Shown: positions 1 through 7,146 of the stretch, piece after piece
How positions within the stretch are numbered: the stretch's first letter is position 1
How the letters are laid out: every line of letters begins with the position of its first letter
Source of the DNA: Clostridia bacterium
GTDB lineage: Bacteria > Bacillota > Clostridia > TANB77 > CAG-465
Assembly (NCBI GenBank): GCA_900772475.1
Contig: CAAHEI010000090.1
Location: 1-29,063 of the forward strand
Direction: 5' to 3'
Length of the DNA stretch: 29,063 nt
The notes under the pieces: generated by a model
The model's input: only the letters and a program-made list of their open reading frames with translations
Databases searched by the model: none
Told to the model about the DNA's origin: nothing
Made by a program: the position numbers and the translations under genes

Positions 1-1
1 A

Positions 2-130
2 ATCTCACATAAACAAGCAGTCGAAAAAGCAGAAAATGAATATGAAAAATATAAAGTTATACAGGATAAGAATTACGTGTCAGATTTTGATAGACTATTA
101 AGTGAAACAAAGCAAATTGAAAATAAATAA
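2..130 (+). CDS. C-terminal tail of a RhuM-like protein (5' end outside window)
   Basis: The frame beginning at base 2 is open from the window edge to a TAA at 128-130 and gives 42 residues. It starts ISHKQAVEKA, continues with EYEKY, and contains a SDFDRLL segment. The ISHxxAxxKAxxEYxKY pattern is what I remember from the C-terminus of the RhuM (virulence protein RhuM) family, which is common in mobile or accessory regions and has no firm biochemical role. Only the tail is visible, so domain content and intactness cannot be judged. It is followed by about 450 bases without an intact gene, in keeping with an accessory zone. The assignment rests on one short motif and could be wrong. Confidence 0.55.
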   Translation: MSHKQAVEKAENEYEKYKVIQDKNYVSDFDRLLSETKQIENK

Positions 131-138
131 ATTGCATA

Positions 139-167
139 TTGGATAAAAAAGCAAAAATCGATATAAT
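139..167 (+). promoter_or_regulatory. Sigma-A-type promoter in relic zone
   Basis: TTGGAT (139-144), 17 bases, then TATAAT (162-167). The predicted start would be near 174, just before the perfect hairpin at 185-201. No intact gene follows, so it may be the leftover promoter of a lost gene or drive a short RNA. Confidence 0.4.
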
Positions 168-184
168 CATATTAGATGAACGGA

Positions 185-201
185 TGTGGACAAAGTCCAC
201 A
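185..201. other. Short perfect hairpin
   Basis: TGTGGAC, a 3-base loop AAA, then GTCCACA. Seven perfect pairs, with no T-run after it on either side, so it is not a convincing intrinsic terminator. It would sit close to the 5' end of any transcript from the promoter at 139-167. Confidence 0.35.
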
Positions 202-291
202 ATATGTACACGTTAGAGAAATACTTATAGTATAGATAATATCATAAATACAAATAATATAGATGTTACCTAGTCTGATAAACAATGAAAT

Positions 292-387
292 ATGAATAAT
301 ACTATAAGTATAAATAATATAGATAATATTGGAGTACAAAGTTCATGTGGCAGTGGTAAGAAATATAAGCAATGTTGTGGTAAGTAG
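292..387 (+). pseudogene. Relic of a SEC-C zinc-motif protein tail
   Basis: The frame ending at the TAG at 385-387 encodes SSCGSGKKYKQCCGK. It matches the SEC-C signature (CxCGSGKKYKxCC), the zinc-binding tail seen on SecA and on many small proteins, except that the first Cys is Ser. Upstream the frame gives only low-complexity Asn/Ile residues and meets a TGA at 286-288. The longest possible ORF is 31 residues from an ATG at 292 with no ribosome binding site. I read it as the surviving 3' end of a lost gene. Confidence 0.5.
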
Positions 388-577
388 TTAAAAAAAACCT
401 TGAAATAAGGGCTTTTAATTATAAATGAAATTAGATGTTCAAATATAAAAGGAGATAAATTAGATACTTTAAAATTCTAAATGTCTGATAAATTTACGGC
501 AGGTTAATTTTCTTTGCTCATTTATATGATGTAATGTATGAAAATAATAAATAGTAATTTGTAGGGAGGATTACAAA

Positions 578-886
578 ATGAAAATAATAACACTATGTGG
601 AAGTTTAAAATTTCAAAAAGAGATGATGACATTTGCAGAAAAAATGGCATTAGACGGATATTGTGTTCTTACACTAGTATATACAGTATCAGAGAAAATG
701 GAGAGGACTAAAGAGCAATTAATAAAATTGAAAGAGGCACATTTTAAAAGAATAGAATTATCAGATGCTATATTAGTAGTAAATGTAAATAATTATATTG
801 GGAAAAGTACAAATTTAGAAATAGATTATGCAAAAAAATTAGGTAAAGAAATTATATATTATACTGATTTAATTGAAAACGAGTAG
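578..886 (+). CDS. Nucleoside 2-deoxyribosyltransferase-fold small protein
   Basis: The 102-residue product starts MKIITLCGSLKF and ends with a GKSTNLEIDYAKKLGK segment. These are the two hallmarks of the nucleoside 2-deoxyribosyltransferase-like fold: an N-terminal CGS nucleotide loop and a GxSTxxEIxYA motif whose Glu is the usual catalytic nucleophile. True enzymes of the family swap bases between deoxyribonucleosides, but many short relatives are uncharacterised, so the substrate is unknown. The middle is shorter than in the classical enzymes (about 150 residues). GGGAGG lies seven bases before the ATG, which fixes the start. It is followed 33 bases later by an unrelated hydrolase, and I see no functional link. 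There is no signal peptide or membrane segment, so it should be cytoplasmic. Confidence 0.6.
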   Translation: MKIITLCGSLKFQKEMMTFAEKMALDGYCVLTLVYTVSEKMERTKEQLIKLKEAHFKRIELSDAILVVNVNNYIGKSTNLEIDYAKKLGKEIIYYTDLIENE

Positions 887-919
887 AGCGACAACTTACA
901 ATTTATAGGAGGAATTAGA

Positions 920-1600
920 TTGGATATAGAAGTAAACAATATAAAAATTCATTATGAGGCTTTAGGAGAGGGAAAATCAATTATTTTGTTAAATCCTAAT
1001 AGTGTAAATACAGGATTAATGAAATTTATTGCAAATAGATTAAAAGGTAAATATAAAGTATATATTTTTGATAGAAGATGTTGTGGTAAAAGTGAAAAAA
1101 ATTGTACATTAACTTATGAAGAATCAGCAAAAGATGTATATGAGTTTATAAATAAATTAAATATAGATAGACCATATTTACTAGGATGCAGTGGTGGTGG
1201 AACAGTTGCACTTAATGTTGCAATACATTATCCTGAAAGTATTTCAAAACTAATTATTTGTAGTGGAGTGGCAAGAAACAATGTGGTTAAAAAGCCAAAT
1301 TATGCCAAAATAATAGAAAAACTGCCATGTTATCCTGGAAAAAAGAATTATGAAAAATTTGTGAAATTAAATAATGAGTCTTGCTCTATAACTAAAGAAG
1401 AACTAAATACAATCAATGTTTCTACTTTAGTTTGTAATGGCGGGATTAAAGATATAGTTCCAAGAGATGAAGCTGAATATATTTCAAATAATATTAAAAA
1501 TTCTGAATTATTTATATTAGAAAAATCAGGTCATTGTAATTATATATTTAATAATAATGATTTTTATAATAAATTAAATAGTTTTTTGAAAAAACATTAA
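920..1600 (+). CDS. Alpha/beta hydrolase
   Basis: This 226-residue alpha/beta-hydrolase-fold protein has the nucleophile elbow GCSGGG (residues 89-94, Ser91). Asp178 (in GGIKDIVP) and His205 (in KSGHCNY) complete a Ser-Asp-His triad at the right spacing. The conserved FDRRCCGKSE segment (50-59) is the usual strand-4 loop of esterase or peptidase relatives. The normal HG oxyanion motif after strand 3 is replaced by NPNS. Substrate cannot be inferred. The start is a TTG preceded by AGGAGG at correct spacing; no ATG lies nearby in frame. It has no signal peptide, so it is cytoplasmic. It may be cotranscribed with the gene before it, as the gap is only 33 bases. Length is slightly short for the family, but the fold elements are all present. 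Confidence 0.72.
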   Translation: MDIEVNNIKIHYEALGEGKSIILLNPNSVNTGLMKFIANRLKGKYKVYIFDRRCCGKSEKNCTLTYEESAKDVYEFINKLNIDRPYLLGCSGGGTVALNVAIHYPESISKLIICSGVARNNVVKKPNYAKIIEKLPCYPGKKNYEKFVKLNNESCSITKEELNTINVSTLVCNGGIKDIVPRDEAEYISNNIKNSELFILEKSGHCNYIFNNNDFYNKLNSFLKKH

Positions 1601-1650
1601 ATGAATAAACTTAGATTAGTTATTAAATAAGTTTTAAAGAAGTATTTAAA

Positions 1651-1923
1651 ATGTATTTAGAAAGAAGAATAGGCACAAAAAATATAGTGCTTATAATACT
1701 TCTAGAAATTTTGAAATCTTTCTATAGTGATAGTGGTAAAAAAGTTAAATTATTAAATGGTGTAAAAGTTGAATTTGGAAATAATGTATGGATTGGTGGA
1801 AATGTATGTGTAATACCTGGGGTAAAAATATGAGATAATACTGTTATAAGTGAGGTAATAGTTGTTATAAAAGATATTTCATCAAATGTTGTTGCAGTTG
1901 GTAATCTTTGTAGGGCTATATAA
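1651..1923 (+). pseudogene. Hexapeptide (Maa/LacA-type) O-acetyltransferase, broken by an in-frame TGA
   Basis: The reading frame gives FGNNVWIGGNVCVIPGVKI, then a TGA at 1831-1833, then DNTVIS, VVIKDIS and SNVVAVGNLCRAI before a TAA at 1921-1923. This is the C-terminal left-handed beta-helix of maltose/galactoside acetyltransferases, where GVxIGDNxVIG is expected. A GGA Gly codon changed to TGA by one base would explain the stop. The N-terminal half of the family (about 100 residues) is also missing: the ORF opens with about 30 unrelated residues and no clear ribosome binding site. It is therefore truncated as well as stopped, which points to an old pseudogene. I do not favour recoding of TGA, because Gly is encoded normally elsewhere and another gene in the window terminates at TGA. 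Confidence 0.75.
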
Positions 1924-2071
1924 GAAATATAGTAATTTTAATGTTGGACAAGTAACGAAAAAATAAATTATATATTAATAATGGTTGTATAAGGTAACCA
2001 AAGCAAAACAATTTGATAAATAATTTTATAAAATTTAAGATAATGTAATATTTTTAAAAATAACAGAATTT

Positions 2072-2117
2072 AAAAAGGTGCTATTTGAACTTTAATTCAA
2101 ATAGTGCTTTTTCTTTT
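2072..2117 (+). terminator. Intrinsic terminator before the suf operon
   Basis: CTATTTGAA (2081-2089) pairs perfectly with TTCAAATAG (2096-2104). Wobble and A-T pairs (GGTG with TGCT, AAAA with TTTT) extend the stem outward, and a T-rich tail follows. It separates the decaying 5' zone from the suf promoter that starts 33 bases later. Confidence 0.8.
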
Positions 2118-2149
2118 AAAGTGTAATTATTTGTATAAATTTGTTAGAC

Positions 2150-2178
2150 TTGACAAACAATATATAATGTAATATAAT
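2150..2178 (+). promoter_or_regulatory. Consensus promoter of the suf operon
   Basis: A perfect TTGACA (2150-2155), exactly 17 bases, then TATAAT (2173-2178). The predicted start is near 2185, inside the palindrome at 2179-2194. A fully consensus promoter is expected to be strong, so control would have to be by repression. Confidence 0.85.
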
Positions 2179-2194
2179 GTTAACTATGGTTAAC
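2179..2194. promoter_or_regulatory. Candidate operator, palindromic GTTAAC pair
   Basis: GTTAAC-TATG-GTTAAC directly abuts the -10 box and spans the predicted start. Each half is itself a palindrome and together they form an interrupted dyad. Its position is ideal for repression by steric block. DtxR/IdeR boxes often contain GTTAA/TTAAC-type halves, so the adjacent regulator is the obvious candidate binder. I did not see this tandem pair anywhere else in the window; single GTTAAC hexamers occur within sufD and ytfJ and in the gap after 28800. Confidence 0.6.
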
Positions 2195-2209
2195 AAAAGG
2201 AGAAATGTT

Positions 2210-2671
2210 ATGATATCAAAGGCAACAGAGGAATATTTAAAAACGATGTACGTTTTAAAAAAGCAAAATGGAAATATACGTGTTACGGATATTGCAAATA
2301 AAATGTCTTGCACAAAACCTAGTGTAAATAAAGCACTTAAAAATTTAAAAGAGAATGGATATATAGAATATGAAACATATGGACCAATTAAACTTACAAA
2401 AGAAGGCGAAAATTTAGCCAAAAAAATACTAGAGGCTTACGATATTGTATATTTATTTTTAAAAGATGTTTTAGGACTAGAAAAGGAAATTGCTAAATGT
2501 GAAGCAGATAAAATAAAACTAGTTGTAGAAGATAATACATTAAATTCTCTTGCTAAATATGTGCATAAAGTGTTAGATTTAAAAGACCTTGATTGTTGTT
2601 ATGATTTAAATAAAGAAGAATGTAGATCATGTAAAAAAAGAAAGCAAAAAGTAAAATATGTTTTAAAATAG
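2210..2671 (+). CDS. DtxR/MntR-fold regulator with C-terminal Cys cluster, first gene of suf operon
   Basis: The 153-residue protein has an N-terminal winged helix (about residues 5-65, with VTDIANKMSCTKPSVNKALKNL as the recognition region and KLTKEGENLA as the wing). A DtxR/MntR-like dimerisation segment follows (66-120, DVLGLEKEIAKCEADK). By eye alignment with B. subtilis MntR, metal ligand E11 is Lys, H77 is Tyr, and the Glu-His pair of the ExxxEH motif is Lys-Leu, so the usual metal site seems lost. Instead the tail carries Cys129, Cys130, Cys138 and Cys141 (CC-x7-CxxC), followed by a basic end. I infer an Fe-S or zinc sensor controlling suf; this is untested. The start at 2210 is chosen because AAAGGAG lies seven bases upstream. 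An in-frame ATG at 2177 lies within the -10 box, upstream of the predicted transcription start. sufC follows after 10 bases. Confidence 0.8.
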   Translation: MISKATEEYLKTMYVLKKQNGNIRVTDIANKMSCTKPSVNKALKNLKENGYIEYETYGPIKLTKEGENLAKKILEAYDIVYLFLKDVLGLEKEIAKCEADKIKLVVEDNTLNSLAKYVHKVLDLKDLDCCYDLNKEECRSCKKRKQKVKYVLK

Positions 2672-2681
2672 GAGGATAGTT

Positions 2682-3434
2682 ATGGATAATAATTTACTAA
2701 AAATAGAAGAGCTATATGTAAATGCAGAAGATAAAGAAATATTAAAAGGAATTAATTTAAATATAAATAAAGGTGAAGTTCACGTTATAATGGGACCAAA
2801 TGGTTCAGGTAAAACTACTACTGCAAACGCAATCTTAAATAATCCAGCTTATACTAAAAAAGGTGGAAAGGTTATATTTGATAATACAGATATAACAAAT
2901 GAAAAAACTGATGAAATTGCAAGAAAAGGTGTATTTATGTCTTTTCAATTACCAGAAGAAATACCTGGAATATCAGTTGCAAATTTTTTAAGGTATGCAA
3001 AAAGCAAAAAAATAGGTGAAAACATAAAGGCAACAGCATTTAAAATTGAGTTAATAAAATATATGAAAGAATTAAAGATGAATCCAAAGTATATGCAAAG
3101 GAATTTAAATGTTGGCTTTTCAGGTGGAGAAAAAAAGAAAAATGAAATACTTCAAATGCTTGTGTTAAATCCAAAACTTGCAATACTTGATGAGACTGAT
3201 TCAGGTCTTGATGTTGATGCAATAAAAACTGTATCAAAAGGAATAGACATGTTCAGAAATAAAGAAAATGCTGTCCTTATTATAACTCATAATACAAAAA
3301 TATTACACAACTTGGATGTTGATTATGTGCATATTTTGGTAGATGGAAAAATAGTAAAAACTGGAGGAGCAGAACTTGCTAAGGAAATTGAAGAAGAAGG
3401 ATATTCTAAATATAGAGCTGAGGTTAAAAATTAA
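2682..3434 (+). CDS. sufC: SufC, Fe-S assembly ATPase
   Basis: SufC is the soluble ABC-type ATPase that drives conformational change in the SufBC2D scaffold during Fe-S cluster assembly. All nucleotide-binding motifs are present in the 250 residues: Walker A GPNGSGKT (38-45, Lys44), Q-loop Gln89, signature FSGGE (146-150), Walker B LAILDE (166-171) with the SufC-typical ETDSGLDVDA, and the switch His203. The SufC-specific FSGGEKKKNE segment, in place of the transporter SGGQ(Q)QR, separates it from transport ATPases, and no permease is nearby. The ATG has AGGAGG at good spacing. The stop overlaps the next ATG by one base (TAATG), so translation with sufB is probably coupled. Length is normal for the family. 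Confidence 0.97.
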   Translation: MDNNLLKIEELYVNAEDKEILKGINLNINKGEVHVIMGPNGSGKTTTANAILNNPAYTKKGGKVIFDNTDITNEKTDEIARKGVFMSFQLPEEIPGISVANFLRYAKSKKIGENIKATAFKIELIKYMKELKMNPKYMQRNLNVGFSGGEKKKNEILQMLVLNPKLAILDETDSGLDVDAIKTVSKGIDMFRNKENAVLIITHNTKILHNLDVDYVHILVDGKIVKTGGAELAKEIEEEGYSKYRAEVKN

Positions 3435-4834
3435 TGGGAAAGAGTAAAGTTGATGATATAAATAGAAATATTTATGATATAAAAAATGAAGATAACTATG
3501 ATTTTAAAATTAAAAAGGGTTTAACTAAGGAAATTGTAGATGAAATCTCAAAGCAAAAAAATGAACCAGAGTGGATGAGAGAGTTTAGATTAAAAGCAAT
3601 TGATGTATATAATAAACTTGAACTTCCAACATGGGGACCTGATATATCAGAACTTAATATGGATGATATTGCAACATATGTAAGACCTAAAACAAAATTA
3701 AATACTTCGTGGGATGATGTTCCAGAAGATATAAAAGATACATTTGATAAATTAGGAATTCCAGAGGCAGAGAAAGAATCTTTAGCTGGAGTTGGGGCAC
3801 AGTATGACTCTGAGGTTGTATACCACAATATGAAAGAAGAGCTTATAAAGCAAGGAGTTATATATACAGATATGGAAAGTGCAGTAAAGCAGTATCCTGA
3901 ACTTGTAAAAGAGCATTTTATGAAATGCGTTCCAATACATGATCATAAATTTGTTGCTTTGCATGGAGCTGTATGGTCAGGAGGATCTTTTGTATACGTT
4001 CCTAAAAATGTAAAAGTAGATATTCCATTACAATCATATTTTAGACTTAATTCTCCAGAATCAGGTCAATTTGAACACACTTTAATAATAGTTGAAGAAG
4101 GAGCTAGTTTGCATTTTATTGAAGGCTGTAGTGCACCAAAATATAATAAAGTAAATTTACATGCAGGATGTGTTGAGCTATATGTAAAGGATAACGCATA
4201 CCTTAGATATTCTACAATTGAAAATTGGTCTAAAAATATGTTAAATTTAAATACTAAAAAAGCAATTGTTGGCAAGAATGCAAAAATGGAATGGGTAACA
4301 GGATCATTTGGATCAAAAATTTCAATGCTATATCCAATGAGTATATTAAATGGAGAAGGTGCAAAAACAGAATATACTGGTATTTCATTTGCAGGAAAGG
4401 GCCAAAACCTAGATAATGGTTTTAAAGTTATTCATAATGCACCTAATACTTCAAGTGTTGTAAATGCTAAATCAATTTCAAAGGATGGAGGAAAGTGTAC
4501 ATATAGGTCACTTAGCAGAATAAATGAAAATGCAAGAAATTCAAAAGCAGTAGTATCTTGCGAATCTTTAATGTTAGACGATATTTCTGTATCAGATACA
4601 ATTCCTGTAAATGATATACGAAATGATGAGGTTGAATTTTCTCATGAAGCAAGTATTGGTAAGATTAGTGAAAAAACTATCTTTTATTTAATGAGTAGAG
4701 GAATATCAGAAGAAGATGCAAAAGCAATGATAGTAAGAGGATTTGCATATGGTGTGTCAAAAGAATTACCAATAGAATACGCAGCTGAAATGAATAATTT
4801 AATTAATTTAGAATTGGAGGGAGCTATAGGATAA
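3434..4834 (+). CDS. sufB: SufB, Fe-S scaffold subunit
   Basis: SufB forms the core scaffold on which the cluster is built, in complex with SufC and SufD. The 466 residues match the family length. Characteristic stretches are PTWGPDISEL near the N-terminus, GVGAQYDSEVVYHN and KCVPIHDHKFVALHGAVWSG. The beta-helix core contains FIEGCSAP, whose Cys aligns with the conserved Cys of E. coli SufB, and CESLMLDDISVSDTIP. The C-terminal HEASIGKISE and FYLMSRGISEEDA are the hallmark of the SufB/SufD family. The start codon shares a base with the sufC stop and the stop shares a base with the sufD ATG (TAATG in both cases), so these three subunits of one complex look translationally coupled. Nothing odd is seen. 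Confidence 0.97.
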   Translation: MGKSKVDDINRNIYDIKNEDNYDFKIKKGLTKEIVDEISKQKNEPEWMREFRLKAIDVYNKLELPTWGPDISELNMDDIATYVRPKTKLNTSWDDVPEDIKDTFDKLGIPEAEKESLAGVGAQYDSEVVYHNMKEELIKQGVIYTDMESAVKQYPELVKEHFMKCVPIHDHKFVALHGAVWSGGSFVYVPKNVKVDIPLQSYFRLNSPESGQFEHTLIIVEEGASLHFIEGCSAPKYNKVNLHAGCVELYVKDNAYLRYSTIENWSKNMLNLNTKKAIVGKNAKMEWVTGSFGSKISMLYPMSILNGEGAKTEYTGISFAGKGQNLDNGFKVIHNAPNTSSVVNAKSISKDGGKCTYRSLSRINENARNSKAVVSCESLMLDDISVSDTIPVNDIRNDEVEFSHEASIGKISEKTIFYLMSRGISEEDAKAMIVRGFAYGVSKELPIEYAAEMNNLINLELEGAIG

Positions 4835-5898
4835 TGAAAAAAATGATTTTAAATGAAACACCTGTAAGAACAGCAGTTAACTTTAATATTAATAATATAT
4901 CACTAGATAATATTGATATTCCAAATAACCCTCCAAAATTTCAAAATATAGAAATAAAATATGATGAAAGCAAAGTAAAAGTAACAGATAGTATCCAAAG
5001 ACAGGATATAGAATATGGCATTTTAGATGAACTTACAGATAAAACTTTTTCAAATGCAAATAGTAATATTAATATTGAAATAAAGGAAAATATTGAAGAA
5101 AATATTAGAATTAATTTTAAGTTTGATAATGCTAATAAGGTATTAGTTGATAACATGAAAATTATTTCAGATAAAAATACAAATGCAACTGTTGTATTAA
5201 AATATGATTCTGATAATAAAGATAGTTATTTTCATAATCAAGTATTAAAAGTTATAGCAAAAGAAAATTCAAATTTAAATATTGTTCTTGTAAACTTTAT
5301 GAATACATTATCCACTAATTTAATAGCGATTGACAGTATTATTGAAGATAATGCCAAGCTAAATTATGTAGTAGTTGATTTAGGTGGAAAGTATAGTATT
5401 ACAAATTACTACTCAAATTTAGTAGGTAAAAGTTCTGAAAATTTAATTAATGCTATATATCTTGGTAATGATGACCAGTTCTTTGATTTAAATTATATTT
5501 CTCATTTAAGAGGAGAAAAATCTAATGTAAATATAGAAGTTCAAGGTGCTCTAAAAGATGAAAGTAAAAAGCATTTTAAAGGTACTATTGATTTTAAAAA
5601 AGGTTCAAAGAAATCTATTGGAAATGAAAACGAGTCATGTATGCTTCTTTCAGATAAAGCTAAATCCATATCACTTCCAATGTTACTTTGTAGTGAAGAA
5701 GATGTAAAAGGAAATCACTCAAGTAGTGCAGGAAAAATAGATCCTAAGGTTTTATTCTATATTATGACTAGAGGATTCGATCTAAAAGATGCTATGAAAC
5801 TTGTTGTAAAAGCCAAATTTGATAAAATACTTGAAAATATAGAGGATGCAAAATTAAAGAAAGAAATAATAGATAAAATTGATGAAAAAATAGACTAA
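4834..5898 (+). CDS. sufD: SufD, Fe-S scaffold subunit
   Basis: SufD is the partner of SufB in the SufBC2D complex and is needed for iron entry. The 354-residue product is weakly conserved in its N-terminal half, as is usual for the family. It ends with the diagnostic segment HSSSAGKIDPKVLFYIMTRG, which parallels the HEASIGKISE segment of SufB and carries the conserved His. The region is very rich in Asn, Asp and Lys, reflecting base composition. It begins at an ATG overlapping the sufB stop by one base and ends 13 bases before sufS, with AGGAGG in that gap. SufD rather than a second SufB is assigned from position, shorter length and the missing N-terminal SufB signatures. Confidence 0.93.
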   Translation: MKKMILNETPVRTAVNFNINNISLDNIDIPNNPPKFQNIEIKYDESKVKVTDSIQRQDIEYGILDELTDKTFSNANSNINIEIKENIEENIRINFKFDNANKVLVDNMKIISDKNTNATVVLKYDSDNKDSYFHNQVLKVIAKENSNLNIVLVNFMNTLSTNLIAIDSIIEDNAKLNYVVVDLGGKYSITNYYSNLVGKSSENLINAIYLGNDDQFFDLNYISHLRGEKSNVNIEVQGALKDESKKHFKGTIDFKKGSKKSIGNENESCMLLSDKAKSISLPMLLCSEEDVKGNHSSSAGKIDPKVLFYIMTRGFDLKDAMKLVVKAKFDKILENIEDAKLKKEIIDKIDEKID

Positions 5899-5911
5899 AG
5901 GAGGTGTAATA

Positions 5912-7135
5912 ATGACAGCAGAAGATATAAAAAAAGACTTTCCACTACTTAAGGATAATGACATTTCATATCTAGATAGTGGTGCAACAACTCATAAACC
6001 CAAGCAGGTAATAGATGCAATATCATCTTTTTATAACAAATATAACTCTAATCCGCATAGAGGGTCATATATGCTTAGTGTAAAAGCAACTCAAATATAT
6101 GAAGATACAAGAAAGAAAGTAAAACAATTTATAAATGCAAAGCACACAAAAGAGATTATATTTACTAAAAATGCAACAGAATCTTTAAATTTAATAGCTT
6201 ATTCATATGCTATGGAAAATTTAAAAAAAAATGATGAAATTGTAATATCTATAATGGAACATCACTCTAATTTAGTTCCTTGGCAAAAAGTAGCAAAGGT
6301 TACAGGTGCAAAACTAAAATATATGTACATAAATGAAAATTATGAAATAGACGATGAAGAAATACAAAATAAAATTACAAATAAAACTAAAATAGTTGGA
6401 ATTACGCATGTTTCTAATGTAACAGGAACAATTAATGATATAAATAAAATTGTAAAATATGCCCATGAAAATGGAGCTGTAACTATAGTTGATGCTTCTC
6501 AAAGTATAGCACATATGAAGATTGATGTTCAAAATATTGATACAGATTTTTTAGTATTTTCTGGTCATAAAATGCTTGCACCACTTGGTATAGGAGTGTT
6601 ATATGGAAAAGAAGAAATACTTAATAATATGACACCATTTTTAATGGGAGGAGATATGATAGAGTATGTTTACGAGCAAGATACTACTTTTGCATCTCTT
6701 CCAAATAAATTTGAAGCTGGTACTCAAAATGTTGAGGGCGTAATTGGGCTTGGTGCAGCTATTGACTATATACAAAAAATAGGATATGATAATATACATA
6801 GTATTGAAGACGAAGTTATTTCATATGCTGTAGATTGTTTAAGAAAATTAGATTTTTTAGATATTTATATGACGAAAAATAGCAATAATCATTCGTCTGT
6901 TATATCCTTTAATATAAAGGGTGTACATCCACATGATGTTGCAAGTATTCTTGATACATTTGGAGTTTGTATAAGATCTGGAAATCATTGTGCACAGCCA
7001 CTAATGAGATATCTTAAAATTGATTCTACATGCAGAGCTTCTTTCTATATTTATAATACAAAACAAGATGTTGATAAACTTGTTTTAGGATTAAAAAAAG
7101 CATATGAGATGTTTAGCAAGTATATAAGAAAATAG
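5912..7135 (+). CDS. sufS: SufS, group II cysteine desulfurase
   Basis: This PLP-dependent enzyme converts cysteine to alanine and a persulfide for Fe-S assembly. It has 407 residues, typical for SufS. Landmarks are YLDSGATTHKP (20-30), TKNATESLN (85-93), the EHHSN segment (116-120), DASQSIAH (194-201), the Schiff-base lysine in SGHKML (Lys220) and the catalytic Cys360 in RSGNHCAQP. The short active-site loop around that Cys and the RSGxHCAxP motif mark group II (SufS/CsdA), not IscS. AAGGAGGTG lies directly upstream of the ATG. sufU follows after 11 bases, which fits the known need of Gram-positive SufS for SufU as sulfur acceptor. Confidence 0.97.
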   Translation: MTAEDIKKDFPLLKDNDISYLDSGATTHKPKQVIDAISSFYNKYNSNPHRGSYMLSVKATQIYEDTRKKVKQFINAKHTKEIIFTKNATESLNLIAYSYAMENLKKNDEIVISIMEHHSNLVPWQKVAKVTGAKLKYMYINENYEIDDEEIQNKITNKTKIVGITHVSNVTGTINDINKIVKYAHENGAVTIVDASQSIAHMKIDVQNIDTDFLVFSGHKMLAPLGIGVLYGKEEILNNMTPFLMGGDMIEYVYEQDTTFASLPNKFEAGTQNVEGVIGLGAAIDYIQKIGYDNIHSIEDEVISYAVDCLRKLDFLDIYMTKNSNNHSSVISFNIKGVHPHDVASILDTFGVCIRSGNHCAQPLMRYLKIDSTCRASFYIYNTKQDVDKLVLGLKKAYEMFSKYIRK

Positions 7136-7146
7136 AAGGTGAAAAA

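Larger units (their letters stand above)
131..577. other. Gene-poor stretch with relics
   Basis: No intact gene is supported here. It holds a promoter-like pair at 139-167, a short perfect hairpin at 185-201, two imperfect copies of an AT-rich unit containing AAATAATATAGAT (around 240-275 and 300-330), and the remains of a SEC-C coding tail at 292-387. There is also an orphan Shine-Dalgarno-like AAAAGGAG near 449-456 with no start codon at a usable distance, and a poor hairpin (CCTT/AAGG) near 394-410. The whole looks like decayed coding DNA. Confidence 0.5.

Noticed and set aside
240..330. Tandem AAATAATATAGAT units as a CRISPR-like or functional repeat
   Set aside because: Only two or three imperfect copies of low-complexity AT sequence, with no regular spacer. 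I found no CRISPR array in the window.
1831..1833. In-frame TGA as a recoded sense codon (Gly, Trp or Sec)
   Set aside because: Trp is written TGG and Gly GGN throughout the core genes, the pseudouridine synthase gene ends in TGA, and no selenocysteine-type element is evident after the codon. A truncated N-terminus also marks the gene as dead.
2177..2209. Longer N-terminus of the DtxR-fold regulator from the ATG at 2177
   Set aside because: That ATG lies within the -10 box, upstream of the predicted transcription start, and has no ribosome binding site. The ATG at 2210 has an ideal one.
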